Origin: Bog-473 sp963744225
GTDB lineage: Bacteria; Actinomycetota; Acidimicrobiia; Acidimicrobiales; RAAP-2
Assembly: GCA_963744225.1 (NCBI GenBank)
Contig: CAVUSV010000002.1
Span: forward strand, 117,688 to 181,687
DNA: 64,000 bases
Direction: 5' to 3'
A model generated the notes under the pieces. That model was given only the letters and a program-made list of their open reading frames with translations, had not been told where the DNA came from and searched no databases. A program made the translations under genes and the position numbers. Below, in pieces: positions 26,649-35,981 of the stretch (the stretch's first letter is position 1; each line of letters begins with the position of its first letter).

Positions 26649-27005
26649 ATGGCACAGAACGTTCTCGGCGACACGCTTGAGCCCTGCAACTATGAGCCGC
26701 TCACCGGCTTCTACCGCGACGGCTGCTGCAACACCGGCGCCGAGGATGTGGGCGTGCACACGGTGTGCACCCAGGTCACGGAGGAGTTCTTGGAGTTCTC
26801 GGCGTCGGTCGGCAACGACCTGTCGACACCGCACCCTGAATTCGGGTTCGCCGGCCTGCAACCCGGCGACCAGTGGTGCCTGTGCGCCCCGCGTTGGCAG
26901 GAGGCGTTCGAGGCCGGCGTGGCACCCCCCGTCGTACTGGCATCGACCCACGCGGCCACCCTGGAATGGGTGCAGCTCGGCGACTTGGTCGCCCACGCCA
27001 TCTAG
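26649..27005 (+). CDS. DUF2237 family protein
   Basis: Protein of 118 residues nearly matching the DUF2237 pattern throughout: NVLGDTLEPCNYEPLTGFYRDGCCNTG, HTVCTQVTEEFLEFS, NDLSTPHPEFGFAGLQPGDQWCLC and PPVVLASTHAATLEWV. The conserved cysteines (CC and CLC) are present and could bind metal. Start ATG at 26649 (MAQNVLG) since the conserved region begins there. The function of the family is unknown. It is followed 36 bases later by an SRPBCC gene. Confidence 0.85.
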   Translation: MAQNVLGDTLEPCNYEPLTGFYRDGCCNTGAEDVGVHTVCTQVTEEFLEFSASVGNDLSTPHPEFGFAGLQPGDQWCLCAPRWQEAFEAGVAPPVVLASTHAATLEWVQLGDLVAHAI

Positions 27006-27041
27006 TCTCGGCGCCCGGGCCTGGAAACTGGAGGTTGCAAC

Positions 27042-27507
27042 CATGGCTGAGAACACCGTCGTCAGCGTCGATCGGGTCATCAAGGCCCCCGCTCCAGCCA
27101 TCTTCGCCGTGGTCGCCGACGCGAACCGCCACCCCGAGATCGACGGCTCCGGCGCCCTGGTCAAGGCGAAGGACGGTGCGCCCCAGCACTTGACGTTGGG
27201 CTCGACCTTCGGGATGTCGATGAAGCAGGGCGTGCCCTACTCCATGGCCAACACCGTGATCGAGTTCGAGCAGGACCGGCGCATCGCGTGGCAGACCGTG
27301 CTCGCGGGCCCACTGGGCCATGTCATCGGCGGCCGCATCTGGCGCTACCGCTTCGACGACGTCGAGGGGGGCACCAAGGTGACCGAGACCTGGGACATCA
27401 CGGAGGACAAACAGCGGTTCTTCTTGAAGAGCGGAAAGGTCGGCCAGCACACGGCCGCATCCATGGAAAAGACGCTCGAACGCCTGGCCGAGATCGCCGA
27501 GTCGTGA
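27042..27507 (+). CDS. SRPBCC (START-like) ligand-binding protein
   Basis: Protein of 155 residues with the Bet v1/START-like helix-grip pattern: VVSVDRVIKAPAPAIFAVVADANRHPEIDGSGALV at the start, a central WQTVLAGPLGHVIGGRIWRYRF strand pair and a long C-terminal helix (TAASMEKTLERLAEIAES). GGAGG lies nine bases before the ATG. These proteins bind hydrophobic ligands or act as polyketide cyclases; this one resembles actinobacterial 'polyketide cyclase/dehydrase' annotations. 40 bases separate it from the M20 peptidase gene. Confidence 0.8.
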
Positions 27508-27547
27508 TTCGATCGATTGGCCTTGGCGCAGGCGACGACGCCGGCGC

Positions 27548-28894
27548 GTGATCGACGCCGCCTGGGAGGAGCGCATCCTTCCGACCCTGAGCGAGTACAC
27601 CCGAATTCCGTGCCTCTCGCCCGCCTTCGATCCGGACTGGGCGGAGCGGGGCCACATCAGGGAGGCCGCCGAGCTCCTGCGCTCGTGGGTGCGCGACCAG
27701 GACCCCGCCCTGCGGGCCGACATCGTCGAGCTCGAGGGTCGGACCCCGGTGCTGCTGATCGACAACGGCGGTTCGGGCGATCCCATCGTCGTGTACGGCC
27801 ACATGGACAAGCAGCCGCCGCTCGGCGAGTGGCGCAGCGGCCTCGGGCCGTACGAGCCCGTACGCGACGGCGACCTCCTCTACGGCCGGGGTACCGCAGA
27901 CGACGGCTACGCGACGTTTGCCGCCGTGACCGGTCTGTTGGCGGCGGGCGGCGGCGGCGGCCGCGTGCTCATCCTCATTGAGGCCAGCGAGGAGAGCGGC
28001 AGCCCCGACCTGCTCGCCCACTTGGAGCACCTCACGGAGCGCATCGGGACCCCGCGGCTGGTGATCTGCCTCGATTCGGGTGGCCTCAGCTACGACCGCC
28101 TGTGGCTGACGACGTCGCTGCGGGGAAACCTGGTGGCGACGGTGAAGGTGGACGTGCTCACCGAGGGCATCCACTCGGGCCAGGGCGGGGGTGTCGTCCC
28201 GTCCTCGTTCCGCATCCTGCGCCGCATTCTCTCCACGATCGAGGACGAAGTGACCGGCCGCATCCTCCTGCCGGAGCTCCAGGGGGCGGGGATCCCCGAG
28301 TCGCACCGCGCCAACCTCGAGGGGCTGGCGGCCGAATTCCCCGACAGCAGTGCGCCGGTCGTCGATGGGCTCCATCTGCTTGCACGCGACCCGGTCGAGC
28401 GCCTCATCGCTCGTACCTGGGGCGCCGCACTCGAGGTCACAGGCGCCGACGGACTGCCCAAGCCACGCGACGGCGGCAACGTACTGCGCCCGTCGACCAC
28501 GCTGAAGTTCTCCGTGCGCCTGCCGCCCGACGTCGACGCGCAGGCGGCGACGGACGCGCTCATCTCGGCCATCCGCACCGACGAGGGAGCGCACATCACC
28601 ATCGACATGGAGGCCGCCGCCCAGGGATGGATCGCCCCGCCGCTCGATCCCGGCGTCGCCGCCACCCTCGCGGCCGTCTCGCAAGCGCGCTTCAGACGTG
28701 ACCCCGGCCTGGTCGGCGAAGGCGGCTCCATCCCGTTCTTGGCCGACTTGCAAAAGGGTTTCCCGGGCACGCAGTTCGTGGCCACGGGGGTGCTCGGGCC
28801 GCACTCCAACGCCCACGGGCCCAACGAGTCGCTCCACATCCCCATGGCCAAAGCGGTGACGCACGCCGTCGCAGAACTCCTGAAGCAGGGATAG
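27548..28894 (+). CDS. M20-family metallopeptidase (dipeptidase/carnosinase-like)
   Basis: Zinc amidohydrolase of 448 residues, GTG start at 27548. Metal and catalytic residues are all in place: PIVVYGHMDKQPPLG (first His), LYGRGTADDGY (bridging Asp), LIEASEESGSPDL (catalytic Glu pair) and GPHSNAHGPNESLHIP (last His). The lid/dimerisation domain runs from about residue 205 to 350, with TEGIHSGQGGG and the GNVLRPSTTLKFSVRLPP return strand. No signal peptide, so cytoplasmic. Substrate likely a dipeptide or an N-acyl amino acid. Confidence 0.9.
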   Translation: MIDAAWEERILPTLSEYTRIPCLSPAFDPDWAERGHIREAAELLRSWVRDQDPALRADIVELEGRTPVLLIDNGGSGDPIVVYGHMDKQPPLGEWRSGLGPYEPVRDGDLLYGRGTADDGYATFAAVTGLLAAGGGGGRVLILIEASEESGSPDLLAHLEHLTERIGTPRLVICLDSGGLSYDRLWLTTSLRGNLVATVKVDVLTEGIHSGQGGGVVPSSFRILRRILSTIEDEVTGRILLPELQGAGIPESHRANLEGLAAEFPDSSAPVVDGLHLLARDPVERLIARTWGAALEVTGADGLPKPRDGGNVLRPSTTLKFSVRLPPDVDAQAATDALISAIRTDEGAHITIDMEAAAQGWIAPPLDPGVAATLAAVSQARFRRDPGLVGEGGSIPFLADLQKGFPGTQFVATGVLGPHSNAHGPNESLHIPMAKAVTHAVAELLKQG

Positions 28895-28904
28895 CTTCCT
28901 GTCC

Positions 28905-29654
28905 ATGGCAGAGGGACCGCTGGACGGCAAGGTCGCGCTCGTCACGGGCGGCAGCCGCGGGCTGGGGCGGGCCATGGTGCTCGCCTTCGCCGCCGCCGGC
29001 GCGGACGTCATCATTGCCAGCCGCAAGATCGACAGCTGCGCGGCCGTCGCGGCAGAAGTGGAGGCCCTGGGCCGTCGAGCGCTGCCCGTCGCGTGCCACG
29101 TCGGGCACTGGGACGACATCGACCGTCTCGTGGAGCAGGCCTACGACACCTTCGACCGGGTCGACGTGCTGGTGAACAACGCCGGCATGTCGCCGCTCTA
29201 CCCCGACCTCACGGCGGTGACCGAGGAGCTGTGGGACAAGGTCATCGGCGTCAACCTCAAGGGGCCGTTCCGCCTCACCGCACTCGTCGGTACCAGGATG
29301 GCGGCGGGCCCGTCTGGTGGGTCCATCATCAACGTCTCGAGCTCGGGCAGCATTCGGCCCGGTCCGAGCATGCTGCCCTACGACGCGGCCAAGTCGGGGC
29401 TCAACACGTTGACGGAGGGGTTCGCTCGGGCATTCGGGCCGACGGTGCGGGTCAACTGCATCATGGCGGGCCCGTTCCTCACCGACATCTCCAAGGCTTG
29501 GGGACCTGACGTCCGCGAGCGGGGCATGCCGCATCACGCCCTCGGAAGGGCCGGTGAGCCGCACGAGATCGTGGGGGCCGCGCTGTACTTCGCCACCGAC
29601 GCATCGTCCTATGCGACCGGCGCCATCTTGCGGGTCGACGGCGGCATCCCGTGA
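28905..29654 (+). CDS. Short-chain dehydrogenase/reductase (3-oxoacyl-reductase type)
   Basis: Classical SDR of 249 residues: VALVTGGSRGLGRAMVLAF, VLVNNAGMSPLY, catalytic serine in INVSSSGSIRPG, and YDAAKSGLNTLTEGFAR as YxxxK. C-terminal YATGAILRVDGGIP is typical of FabG/gluconate 5-dehydrogenase relatives. It starts ten bases after the peptidase stop and its stop overlaps the start of the DsbA-like gene by four bases, so all three are co-expressed. Confidence 0.9.
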   Translation: MAEGPLDGKVALVTGGSRGLGRAMVLAFAAAGADVIIASRKIDSCAAVAAEVEALGRRALPVACHVGHWDDIDRLVEQAYDTFDRVDVLVNNAGMSPLYPDLTAVTEELWDKVIGVNLKGPFRLTALVGTRMAAGPSGGSIINVSSSGSIRPGPSMLPYDAAKSGLNTLTEGFARAFGPTVRVNCIMAGPFLTDISKAWGPDVRERGMPHHALGRAGEPHEIVGAALYFATDASSYATGAILRVDGGIP

Positions 29655-30268
29655 CCGACACACTCGACTTCTGGTTCGACCCCCTGTGCCCCTGGGCCTG
29701 GATCACATCGCGCTGGGTGCTCGAGGTCGAACAGGTGCGCGCCATCCGCACCACCTGGCACGTGATGTCGCTCGCCATCCTCAACGCTGGCCGCGAGGAA
29801 CTGTCCGAGAAGTACCGGGAGCGCATGGAACGGGCCAAGGGCCCCGTGCGGGTGTGCATCGCCGCGGAGCAGCTGAGAGGCCCCGACATCTTGCTCCCGC
29901 TCTACACGGCGCTCGGGACCCGCATGCACGTCCAACAGCGTGGCCGTGGCGAGGGCGAGGGCGAGGAGGTCATGGCCGAGGCGCTGGCCGAGCTGGGCCT
30001 CCCCGCATCCCTGACCGACGCTGCCTTCGGGAGCGAGTACGACGACGCGCTGGCGGCGTCGCACCACGCGGGGATGGACCCAGTCGGCACCGACGTCGGG
30101 ACGCCGGTGATCCACGTCAACGGCCGCGCCATCTTCGGACCCGTGGTCACGCCGGCGCCCAAGGGCGAGGCTGCCGGTCGACTCTGGGATGGCGTGCTCC
30201 TGTGCACCGGGACCGAGGGGTTCTTCGAACTGAAGCGCACCCGGGACCAGCGCCCGAGCTTCGACTGA
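29651..30268 (+). CDS. DsbA-family oxidoreductase, Rv2466c-like (mycothiol-linked)
   Basis: Thioredoxin-fold protein of 205 residues, GTG start at 29651. The N-terminus TLDFWFDPLCPWAWITSRWVLEVE and the HVMSLAILNAGREEL segment match the Rv2466c family, which in mycobacteria uses mycothiol as electron source and reduces nitro prodrugs. The active site reads Cys13-Pro-Trp-Ala16, so the second (resolving) cysteine of CPWC is absent, consistent with a monothiol mechanism. The cis-Pro loop GTPVIHVNGRAIFGPV is present. Coupled to the preceding SDR by a 4-base overlap. Confidence 0.85.
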   Translation: MTDTLDFWFDPLCPWAWITSRWVLEVEQVRAIRTTWHVMSLAILNAGREELSEKYRERMERAKGPVRVCIAAEQLRGPDILLPLYTALGTRMHVQQRGRGEGEGEEVMAEALAELGLPASLTDAAFGSEYDDALAASHHAGMDPVGTDVGTPVIHVNGRAIFGPVVTPAPKGEAAGRLWDGVLLCTGTEGFFELKRTRDQRPSFD

Positions 30269-31714
30269 ATGTCACCTCGACGTCTCGGCAGGTGGGGGCT
30301 CCTGAGTGCGGCCCTCGCCGCGGTCGTGGCGATGGTGCCGGCCGCTGCGGCCTCAGCGGCGGCGTCGGCGGAAGCCACACAGGCGCATGGGAACGCCCTG
30401 CAGGCCTTCTCCGCCGCCCTGCACAAACTGGTAGCGATGCCCGGTGGACCACCCGGCGCCGTCGCGGTCGTCCAGGTCGGAGCCGACGTTCACGTCGTCG
30501 TGGCAGGGGCCGGGGACGTCGGATTGTCACTGGCCCCAGCTGCGAACGACACCGTGCGGATCGCCAGCGTGTCCAAGGCGTTCAACGGCGCCGTGACCTT
30601 GGCCCTGGTCGGCAAGGACAAGCTGTCGCTGACCGACACGGCCGGAACGGTTCTCCCCACGCTCCCCCACGCGTGGTCCGCGGTCACGGTCAAGGAGCTC
30701 TTGCAGCACACCAGCGGAGTGCCCGACTACATCAAGGATCCAGCGTTCTTGAAGGCATTCCAGGCGGACCCCCAGCAGGTCTTGACGCCGACCCAGCTCC
30801 TGGGGTTCGTGGCGAAGGACCGTCTGCTCTTCGCTCCCGGCACCGAGTACCACTACTCGGACTCGGACAACATCATCTTGGGGTTGATGGACGAGGCCGT
30901 GAGCCAGGGCACGTACGAGGCCGCACTGTCCGCCTTCGTGACCGGGCCGCTCGGGTTGACCAAGACGGTATTGCCCTCCGACGCGAACATGCCCGCGCCA
31001 TACCTGCACGGCTACGACGTCAGCGGAACCGCTCCCCAAGACGACAGCATGTTCTTGAACCCCGGCCTGGCCTGGGCGTCCGGGGGGATGCTGTCGACAC
31101 CGAGCGAGCTGAACACGTTCATGCGGGCCTACGCCTCCGGGGCGCTCGTCACGGAGGCGGTGCACGACCGCCAGCTCACCTTCGTACCCGGGGAATCCGG
31201 CCCAGCGGGGCCCGGCATCAACAGTTCCGGACTCGGCATCTACCGCTACGTGACCCCGTGCGGCACGGTGTACGGCCACACCGGCAATTTCCCCGGCTAC
31301 ACCATCTTTGCCGCATCCACGCTCCGCGGGACCCGCTCACTCGACGTGATCGTGAACACGCAGCTGCAAGCCACGCCGCTCCGCCCGCCCTACGCCGCCC
31401 TGCGCGCCGCGGAAGGTCTCGGGTGTCTGCGCGGCACAGCACTCCTGAGCGAGCCGCTGCGCGAGTACCCGTATCAACCCGCGGGCCCCCGCCGGCTGGT
31501 GGACGGCGACGGAGGCTCTATGCGCTCACCGTGTACTCGGCGGGGTGAAAGCGTCGGGTCAACCGGCGGAATTTCCACGTGTGATCCGGCCACAGCGTCG
31601 TATTGCGACCCCGGTGGTCGAGGTACCAGCTGCGACAGCCACCCTCGACCCAGACGGAGTGCTCGAGCCGAGCCTGCAGGCGCTGGTTATAGCGCTGCTG
31701 CACGCTCGGCTTGA
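30269..31714 (+). CDS. Secreted beta-lactamase-fold serine hydrolase, with doubtful C-terminal extension
   Basis: Class C beta-lactamase/DD-peptidase-fold protein of 481 residues beginning right after the previous stop. Residues 1-37 form a Sec signal peptide (basic start, LLSAALAAVVAMVPAAAASA). The nucleophile motif is IASVSKAF (SxxK), the second is YHYSDSDN (YxN-like), the third GHTGNFPG (HTG). The family normally ends near GLGCLRGTALL, about codon 390; the last ~85 codons are Arg/Pro/Ser-rich and lie antisense to the coding end of the flavin monooxygenase. A lost stop or an indel near 31440-31500 is likely. Could be an esterase, carboxypeptidase or penicillin-binding enzyme. Confidence 0.82.
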   Translation: MSPRRLGRWGLLSAALAAVVAMVPAAAASAAASAEATQAHGNALQAFSAALHKLVAMPGGPPGAVAVVQVGADVHVVVAGAGDVGLSLAPAANDTVRIASVSKAFNGAVTLALVGKDKLSLTDTAGTVLPTLPHAWSAVTVKELLQHTSGVPDYIKDPAFLKAFQADPQQVLTPTQLLGFVAKDRLLFAPGTEYHYSDSDNIILGLMDEAVSQGTYEAALSAFVTGPLGLTKTVLPSDANMPAPYLHGYDVSGTAPQDDSMFLNPGLAWASGGMLSTPSELNTFMRAYASGALVTEAVHDRQLTFVPGESGPAGPGINSSGLGIYRYVTPCGTVYGHTGNFPGYTIFAASTLRGTRSLDVIVNTQLQATPLRPPYAALRAAEGLGCLRGTALLSEPLREYPYQPAGPRRLVDGDGGSMRSPCTRRGESVGSTGGISTCDPATASYCDPGGRGTSCDSHPRPRRSARAEPAGAGYSAAARSA

Positions 31715-32986
31715 CCTCGACGCTGCGCACGCCGGGTTTCGCCATGAACTCCAGCAGCGCTCGCGACGTAATTGATGTGCGACTCGATCATGTAGATCAT
31801 GGAGTTGTGGGCCAGCGTCGGAATTGGGCCCGATCATCAAGAAGAGGTTCGGGAACCCGACCACGGTCGCGCCGGCGTAGGCCTCGACGCCGTTCGCCTT
31901 CCAGACCTCGGAGAGCCGGGCGCCGTCTTTCCCGACGATGTGCTCGGCGTAGGGAGGTTCGGCGGCCTCGAAGCCGGTGCCCATGATGACCACGTCGATC
32001 GGGCGGGCGATGCCGTCCTCCCCGATCACCTCGTGCGCGGTGAACGAGGCGACCGGTGACGCCACCACCTCCACGTTGGGCCGGTTGAGCGAAGGGTAGT
32101 AGTCGTCGGAAAGGAGAAGGCGCTTGCAGCCCGGCTCGAAGTGCGGGGTCAGTTTGGCGCGCAGGGCCTCGTCGGGCACCTGCTTGGCGAGATGGTCAAG
32201 GGCGGTCTTCCGCACCGCTGCTTTGCGCCGCGCTCCTTGGCCCACGAAGACGGACAGCAGCAACTCGAAGACGGTGTAGATGCGCAGCCGGGACAGGCGT
32301 TGGGCGGTGGGAAACTTGCGGTAGACCGCCTTGCGCAGGCGCGAGACCGGCCGATCGCGGCGCGGGACGATGAAGGGTGGCGTCCGCTGGTGGAGGTAGA
32401 GGTGCTCGACGACGGGCGCGATCTGCGGCACGAACTGGACCGCCGAGGCGCCCGTCCCGACGACGCAGACCCGCTTCCCGGTCAGGTCGAATCCGTGCTC
32501 CCATCGGGCCGAGTGGAAGACCTTCCCGCGGAAGTCCGCCAAGCCGGGGAACTCCGGGATGGAGGGCTCGCTGAGCGGTCCGGTCGCCCACACCAGCATG
32601 GGCGCGCGGTACTCCTCACCTCCCGCGGTCCGCACGAACCACCGCCCGTCGGCTTCATCCCAGCGTGCCTCGTCCACCGCCCGCCCGACGCGTAGGTGTC
32701 GCCCCACGTCGAAGCGATCGACGCACACCCGCAGGTAGTCCCAGATCTCGCTCTGCGAGGAGAAGCCGCGGGACCAGTCCGGGTTGAGGGCGAAGGAAAA
32801 CGAGTAGAGGTTGGACGGGACGTCGCAGGCGGCACCCGGGTACGAGTTGTCACGCCAGGTGCCCCCGAGATCATTGCCGCGGTCGAGGACCACGAAGTCA
32901 TCGATGCCCATGGTGCGGAGGCGGGCCGCCATGCCGATGCCGGAGAATCCGGCGCCGACGATGACAACCTGGTGCTCGTCGGTCAC
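31518..32986 (-). CDS. Flavin-containing monooxygenase (Baeyer-Villiger type), frameshifted near 3' end
   Basis: NAD(P)H/FAD monooxygenase of about 490 residues, GTG start at 32986 overlapping the dehalogenase stop. FAD Rossmann motif VVIVGAGFSGIGMAARL, then DLGGTWRDNSYPGAACDVPS, the fingerprint-like region around GLADFRGKVFHSARWEH and the NADPH Rossmann motif KRVCVVGTGASAVQFVP. DVVIMGTGFEA and NLFLMIGPN follow. Two indels near 31825 and 31755 shift the frame; the true tail (MAKPGVRSVEVKPS... WYLDHRGRNTTLWPDHTW) ends at 31518. Likely oxidises ketones to esters or hydroxylates, coupled to the upstream dehalogenase. Confidence 0.85.
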
Positions 32987-33894
32987 GAGCTCGCGGCGAC
33001 GAAGGTCGCGACCACCCGCGCCAACTCCTCCCCACAGTCCTCCTGGAGGAAGTGCCCGCCGCCGACGATCGTGGTATGGGGCTGGCCCTTCGCCCCAGCG
33101 ATCCTGTCCTTCAGGTTGCGATCGGCCCCCTTGGTGATCGGGTCGCCGTCGCTGAACGCGCAGAGAAAGGGGCGGTCGAAGGCGGCCAGACCCGCCCACG
33201 CAGCCACGTTGTCGTCGTGGGCGGGGTCGTCCGGCCGCGACGGCACGAGCATCGGGAACTGCCGCGCTCCGGCCTTGTACGACTCGTCGGGGAAGGGCGC
33301 GTCGTAGGCCTTTTGCACCTCGGGGGCCATTGGCTTGACGCACCCACCACCGACGATCACCCCGGTGGGAAACTCCTCGACCTCCTGGGAGAAGCGCTGC
33401 CAGGCGAAGAAGGCCTCACCGGGGTCCGTGTCGCCGGTGGGGAGGAAGGTGTTGGCCGCCACGACCCGGGCGAAACGGTCGGAATGCTCGCCCACGAGGC
33501 GCAGGCCGATCAAGCCACCCCAGTCCTGGCACACCAACGTGATGTCCCGGAGGTCGAGCCGGTCGAAGAGGAGCTCGCGCATCCATTCGACGTGGCGGGC
33601 AAACGTATAGTCGGAACGCTCAGCTGGCTTGTCCGAGCGCCCGAAGCCGACCAGGTCGGGCGCCACGATCTGCAACCCGGAACGGGTCAGGACGGGGATC
33701 ATCGTGCGGTAGAGGTACGACCAGGAGGGTTCTCCGTGCATCAAGAGCACGACCGGCGCCGATTCGTCGCCCTCCCGCAGGTAGTGAACCCGCAGGATGC
33801 CGCCCTCGGAATTGGCGATCTCGGCGTAGGAGGGGGCGAAGTCATAACCGGGGAGGCCGACGAAGCATTCGTCCGGGGTGCGGAGCGTCTTCAT
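32983..33894 (-). CDS. Haloalkane dehalogenase (HLD-I, DhlA-like)
   Basis: Alpha/beta hydrolase of 303 residues that hydrolyses carbon-halogen bonds. The residue set matches DhlA: oxyanion/halide region HGEPSW (53-58), nucleophile Asp124 followed by halide-binding Trp125 in CQDWGG, acid Asp251 in SDGDP after strand 7 (subfamily I placement) and base His281 in GGGHFLQED; Trp165 in the cap could be the second halide ligand. N-terminal LRTPDECFVGLPGYDF is also typical. No signal peptide. Its stop overlaps the GTG of the flavin monooxygenase by four bases. Epoxide hydrolases are related, but the tryptophan after the nucleophile favours dehalogenase. Confidence 0.88.
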   Translation of the reverse strand: MKTLRTPDECFVGLPGYDFAPSYAEIANSEGGILRVHYLREGDESAPVVLLMHGEPSWSYLYRTMIPVLTRSGLQIVAPDLVGFGRSDKPAERSDYTFARHVEWMRELLFDRLDLRDITLVCQDWGGLIGLRLVGEHSDRFARVVAANTFLPTGDTDPGEAFFAWQRFSQEVEEFPTGVIVGGGCVKPMAPEVQKAYDAPFPDESYKAGARQFPMLVPSRPDDPAHDDNVAAWAGLAAFDRPFLCAFSDGDPITKGADRNLKDRIAGAKGQPHTTIVGGGHFLQEDCGEELARVVATFVAASS

Positions 33895-34017
33895 GGTGCG
33901 GGAGCCTACGCCGTTGCCCCTGGTGTCGCCCCCGTGCGTAGGGAGGTGCGGGCGGTCGCCGCGAACCGTAACCTGACATCAACGTCACCCAACGCACCGC
34001 GGGAGGAAGCCGTCGCC

Positions 34018-35247
34018 ATGACCACGTCCGACGCACAGGAGTACGACCCGTTCGCCGCCTTCGACGACGTCATCGCGGGGACGACCCGGGACCCCTACCC
34101 CGCCCTCATGGCCAAGCGCCGCGAGACGCCGGTCTCCAAGGGGTTCACCATGTCGCCCGAAGCCCTGCCCGAAGGGTTCGACGTCGAACCAGGATGGATC
34201 GCGTACCGCTACGAGGACTGCTCGCGGATCCTGCGGGATGCCAAGACCTTCACTTCGACCGGCTACGACCTGACGATCGGCATGGTCATGGGCCACATGA
34301 TCCTTGGCATGGACGACCCCGAGCACCGGAACCATCGCAACCTGGTGGCCCATGCCTTTCGTGAGAAGGCGCTCGCGCGCTGGGAGCCTGAGCTCATCGG
34401 ACCGATCATCGACGAGTTGATCGATCGTTTCGCAGCCGACGGCCAGGCGGACCTGGTCCGCCAGCTGACCTTCGAGTTCCCGGTGCGCGTGATCGCGCGC
34501 CTGCTCGGCCTGCCCGAAGAGGACTTCCCTCAGTTCCAGCGCTGGTCGGTGGAGCTCATCGGGCTCGTGGCCGATATCGACCGCGGACTGGCTGCCTCGG
34601 AGTCTCTCCGGGAGTACTTCGCGGGCGTGGTGGCGGAGCGGCGGGCCCGACCAGCCGAGGACGTTATCAGCGACTTGGTGTCCGCCGAGGTCGACGGGGA
34701 GAAGCTGACCGACGAGGCCATCTACTCGTTCCTGCGCCTCCTCCTGCCGGCCGGAGCCGAGACGACCTACCGCTCGTCGGGCAACCTCCTCTACCTACTG
34801 CTCACGGACCCGGACCAGTTGGAGGCCGTTCGGGCCGATCGCACGCTGCTCCCCCAGGCCATTGAGGAGGCATTGCGATTCGAACCGCCACTCCTCAGCA
34901 TCAACCGGACCACCACCTGCGAGGTCGAGATCGGCGGTGTGACGATCGGGCCGGGCGAGAGCATCACGCCGCACATCGGGTCGGCCAACCACGACGAAGA
35001 GCGGTGGGACGACCCCGAGTCGTTCAACATCTTTCGACCTGCCATCCCCCACATCGCGTTCGCCCACGGCCCCCATATGTGCCTCGGGATGCATCTCGCC
35101 CGCCTCGAGACCCGCGCGCTCCTCAACCGAATCTTCGACCGCTTGCCGGATCTGACCCTTGAGCCTGGCGACTCCGATCCGCACATTCAAGGCGACGTGT
35201 TTCGTTCACCCACCTCGCTGCCCGTGACGTTCCGGCCGGCTGCGTGA
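34018..35247 (+). CDS. Cytochrome P450
   Basis: Soluble P450 of 409 residues, intact. ATG at 34018 with GGAGGAA ten bases upstream. I-helix LLLPAGAETTYRSSG (AGxET oxygen-activating site), K-helix EEALRFEPP (ExxR), haem loop FAHGPHMCLGMHLARLE with the ligand Cys355. The loop has FAHG where FGxG is usual, a variation seen in several actinobacterial families. C-helix MDDPEHRNHRNLVAHAF. Divergent from the dehalogenase operon (start-to-start 123 bases), so a common control is possible. Probably acts on a steroid, terpene or alkane; redox partners are not adjacent. Confidence 0.92.
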   Translation: MTTSDAQEYDPFAAFDDVIAGTTRDPYPALMAKRRETPVSKGFTMSPEALPEGFDVEPGWIAYRYEDCSRILRDAKTFTSTGYDLTIGMVMGHMILGMDDPEHRNHRNLVAHAFREKALARWEPELIGPIIDELIDRFAADGQADLVRQLTFEFPVRVIARLLGLPEEDFPQFQRWSVELIGLVADIDRGLAASESLREYFAGVVAERRARPAEDVISDLVSAEVDGEKLTDEAIYSFLRLLLPAGAETTYRSSGNLLYLLLTDPDQLEAVRADRTLLPQAIEEALRFEPPLLSINRTTTCEVEIGGVTIGPGESITPHIGSANHDEERWDDPESFNIFRPAIPHIAFAHGPHMCLGMHLARLETRALLNRIFDRLPDLTLEPGDSDPHIQGDVFRSPTSLPVTFRPAA

Positions 35248-35317
35248 ACTCTGACGGAGAACACACGGACCGCGACGCCTTCGGACGCGTGGTGACAGCG
35301 GTCTCCAATCGCGGGTC

Positions 35318-35965
35318 TTAGGCGATCTGACGCACCACCACCCCGCCCTCCCGGGCGACGAGGACGGTGGTCACCAAGGACGGCGCGAAGAGGCCGTGCG
35401 AGACGACCCCCGGCACGGCGTCGAGCATCTGGGCCAAGGGCGCCGGGTCGCCGAAGGCGCCGTGATAGTCAGCCAGGATGCCGGCGTCGGGAGTCGAAGG
35501 TGCGTCGCGCAGGGCAGCACTCGGCAGCGCGTGCAGCGTGGCGGCCAGCCCGAAGGCCAGGAGCTCGAGCGGGATTGGGGGATGGAGGCGTTCGACTTCC
35601 TTGTCGGACGAAACGATGACCACGAAGCGGTCGGCCGCCGCAGCCACAATCCGTTCGCGGGTATGGGCGCCTCCCCCGCCCTTGACCAACCAGCCGACCG
35701 GGTCGACCTGATCGGCGCCGTCGATGGCGAGGTCGAGACGGTCGATGTCGGTGAAGGGCCGCACGTCGAGCCCGAGGGCGGTGGCGAGCTCCGCCGTCGC
35801 CGGCGACGTGGCGACACACGTGATGGCCAGCTGGCGCCGGGCGAGCGGCGGCACCAGCTCGGCGACCGTCGTGCCGGTGCCCAGACCGACCAGCATGCCG
35901 TCTTCGACCAGGGCCGCCGCGGCCGCGGCGGCGGCGCGCTTCTCGGCCAGGATGTCGGGTCGCAT
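35318..35965 (-). CDS. rpiA: Ribose-5-phosphate isomerase A
   Basis: Pentose phosphate pathway isomerase of 215 residues interconverting ribose 5-phosphate and ribulose 5-phosphate. Family motifs: GLGTGTTVAELV (phosphate site, usually GTGST), AIDGADQVD (catalytic Asp region, usually DGADEID) and KGGGGAHTRERIV with the conserved lysine. Start ATG at 35965 (MRPDILAEKRAAA); an in-frame extension to 36046 overlaps the acyl-CoA dehydrogenase end and is not conserved. It follows that gene by 16 bases on the same strand and converges with the P450. Confidence 0.9.
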   Translation of the reverse strand: MRPDILAEKRAAAAAAAALVEDGMLVGLGTGTTVAELVPPLARRQLAITCVATSPATAELATALGLDVRPFTDIDRLDLAIDGADQVDPVGWLVKGGGGAHTRERIVAAAADRFVVIVSSDKEVERLHPPIPLELLAFGLAATLHALPSAALRDAPSTPDAGILADYHGAFGDPAPLAQMLDAVPGVVSHGLFAPSLVTTVLVAREGGVVVRQIA

Positions 35966-35981
35966 CACGACGAGACCACGC

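Noticed and set aside
32983..33894. Epoxide hydrolase as the function of the alpha/beta hydrolase
   Set aside because: The tryptophan after the nucleophilic Asp and the HGEP motif fit haloalkane dehalogenase better, and no lid tyrosine pair was identified.
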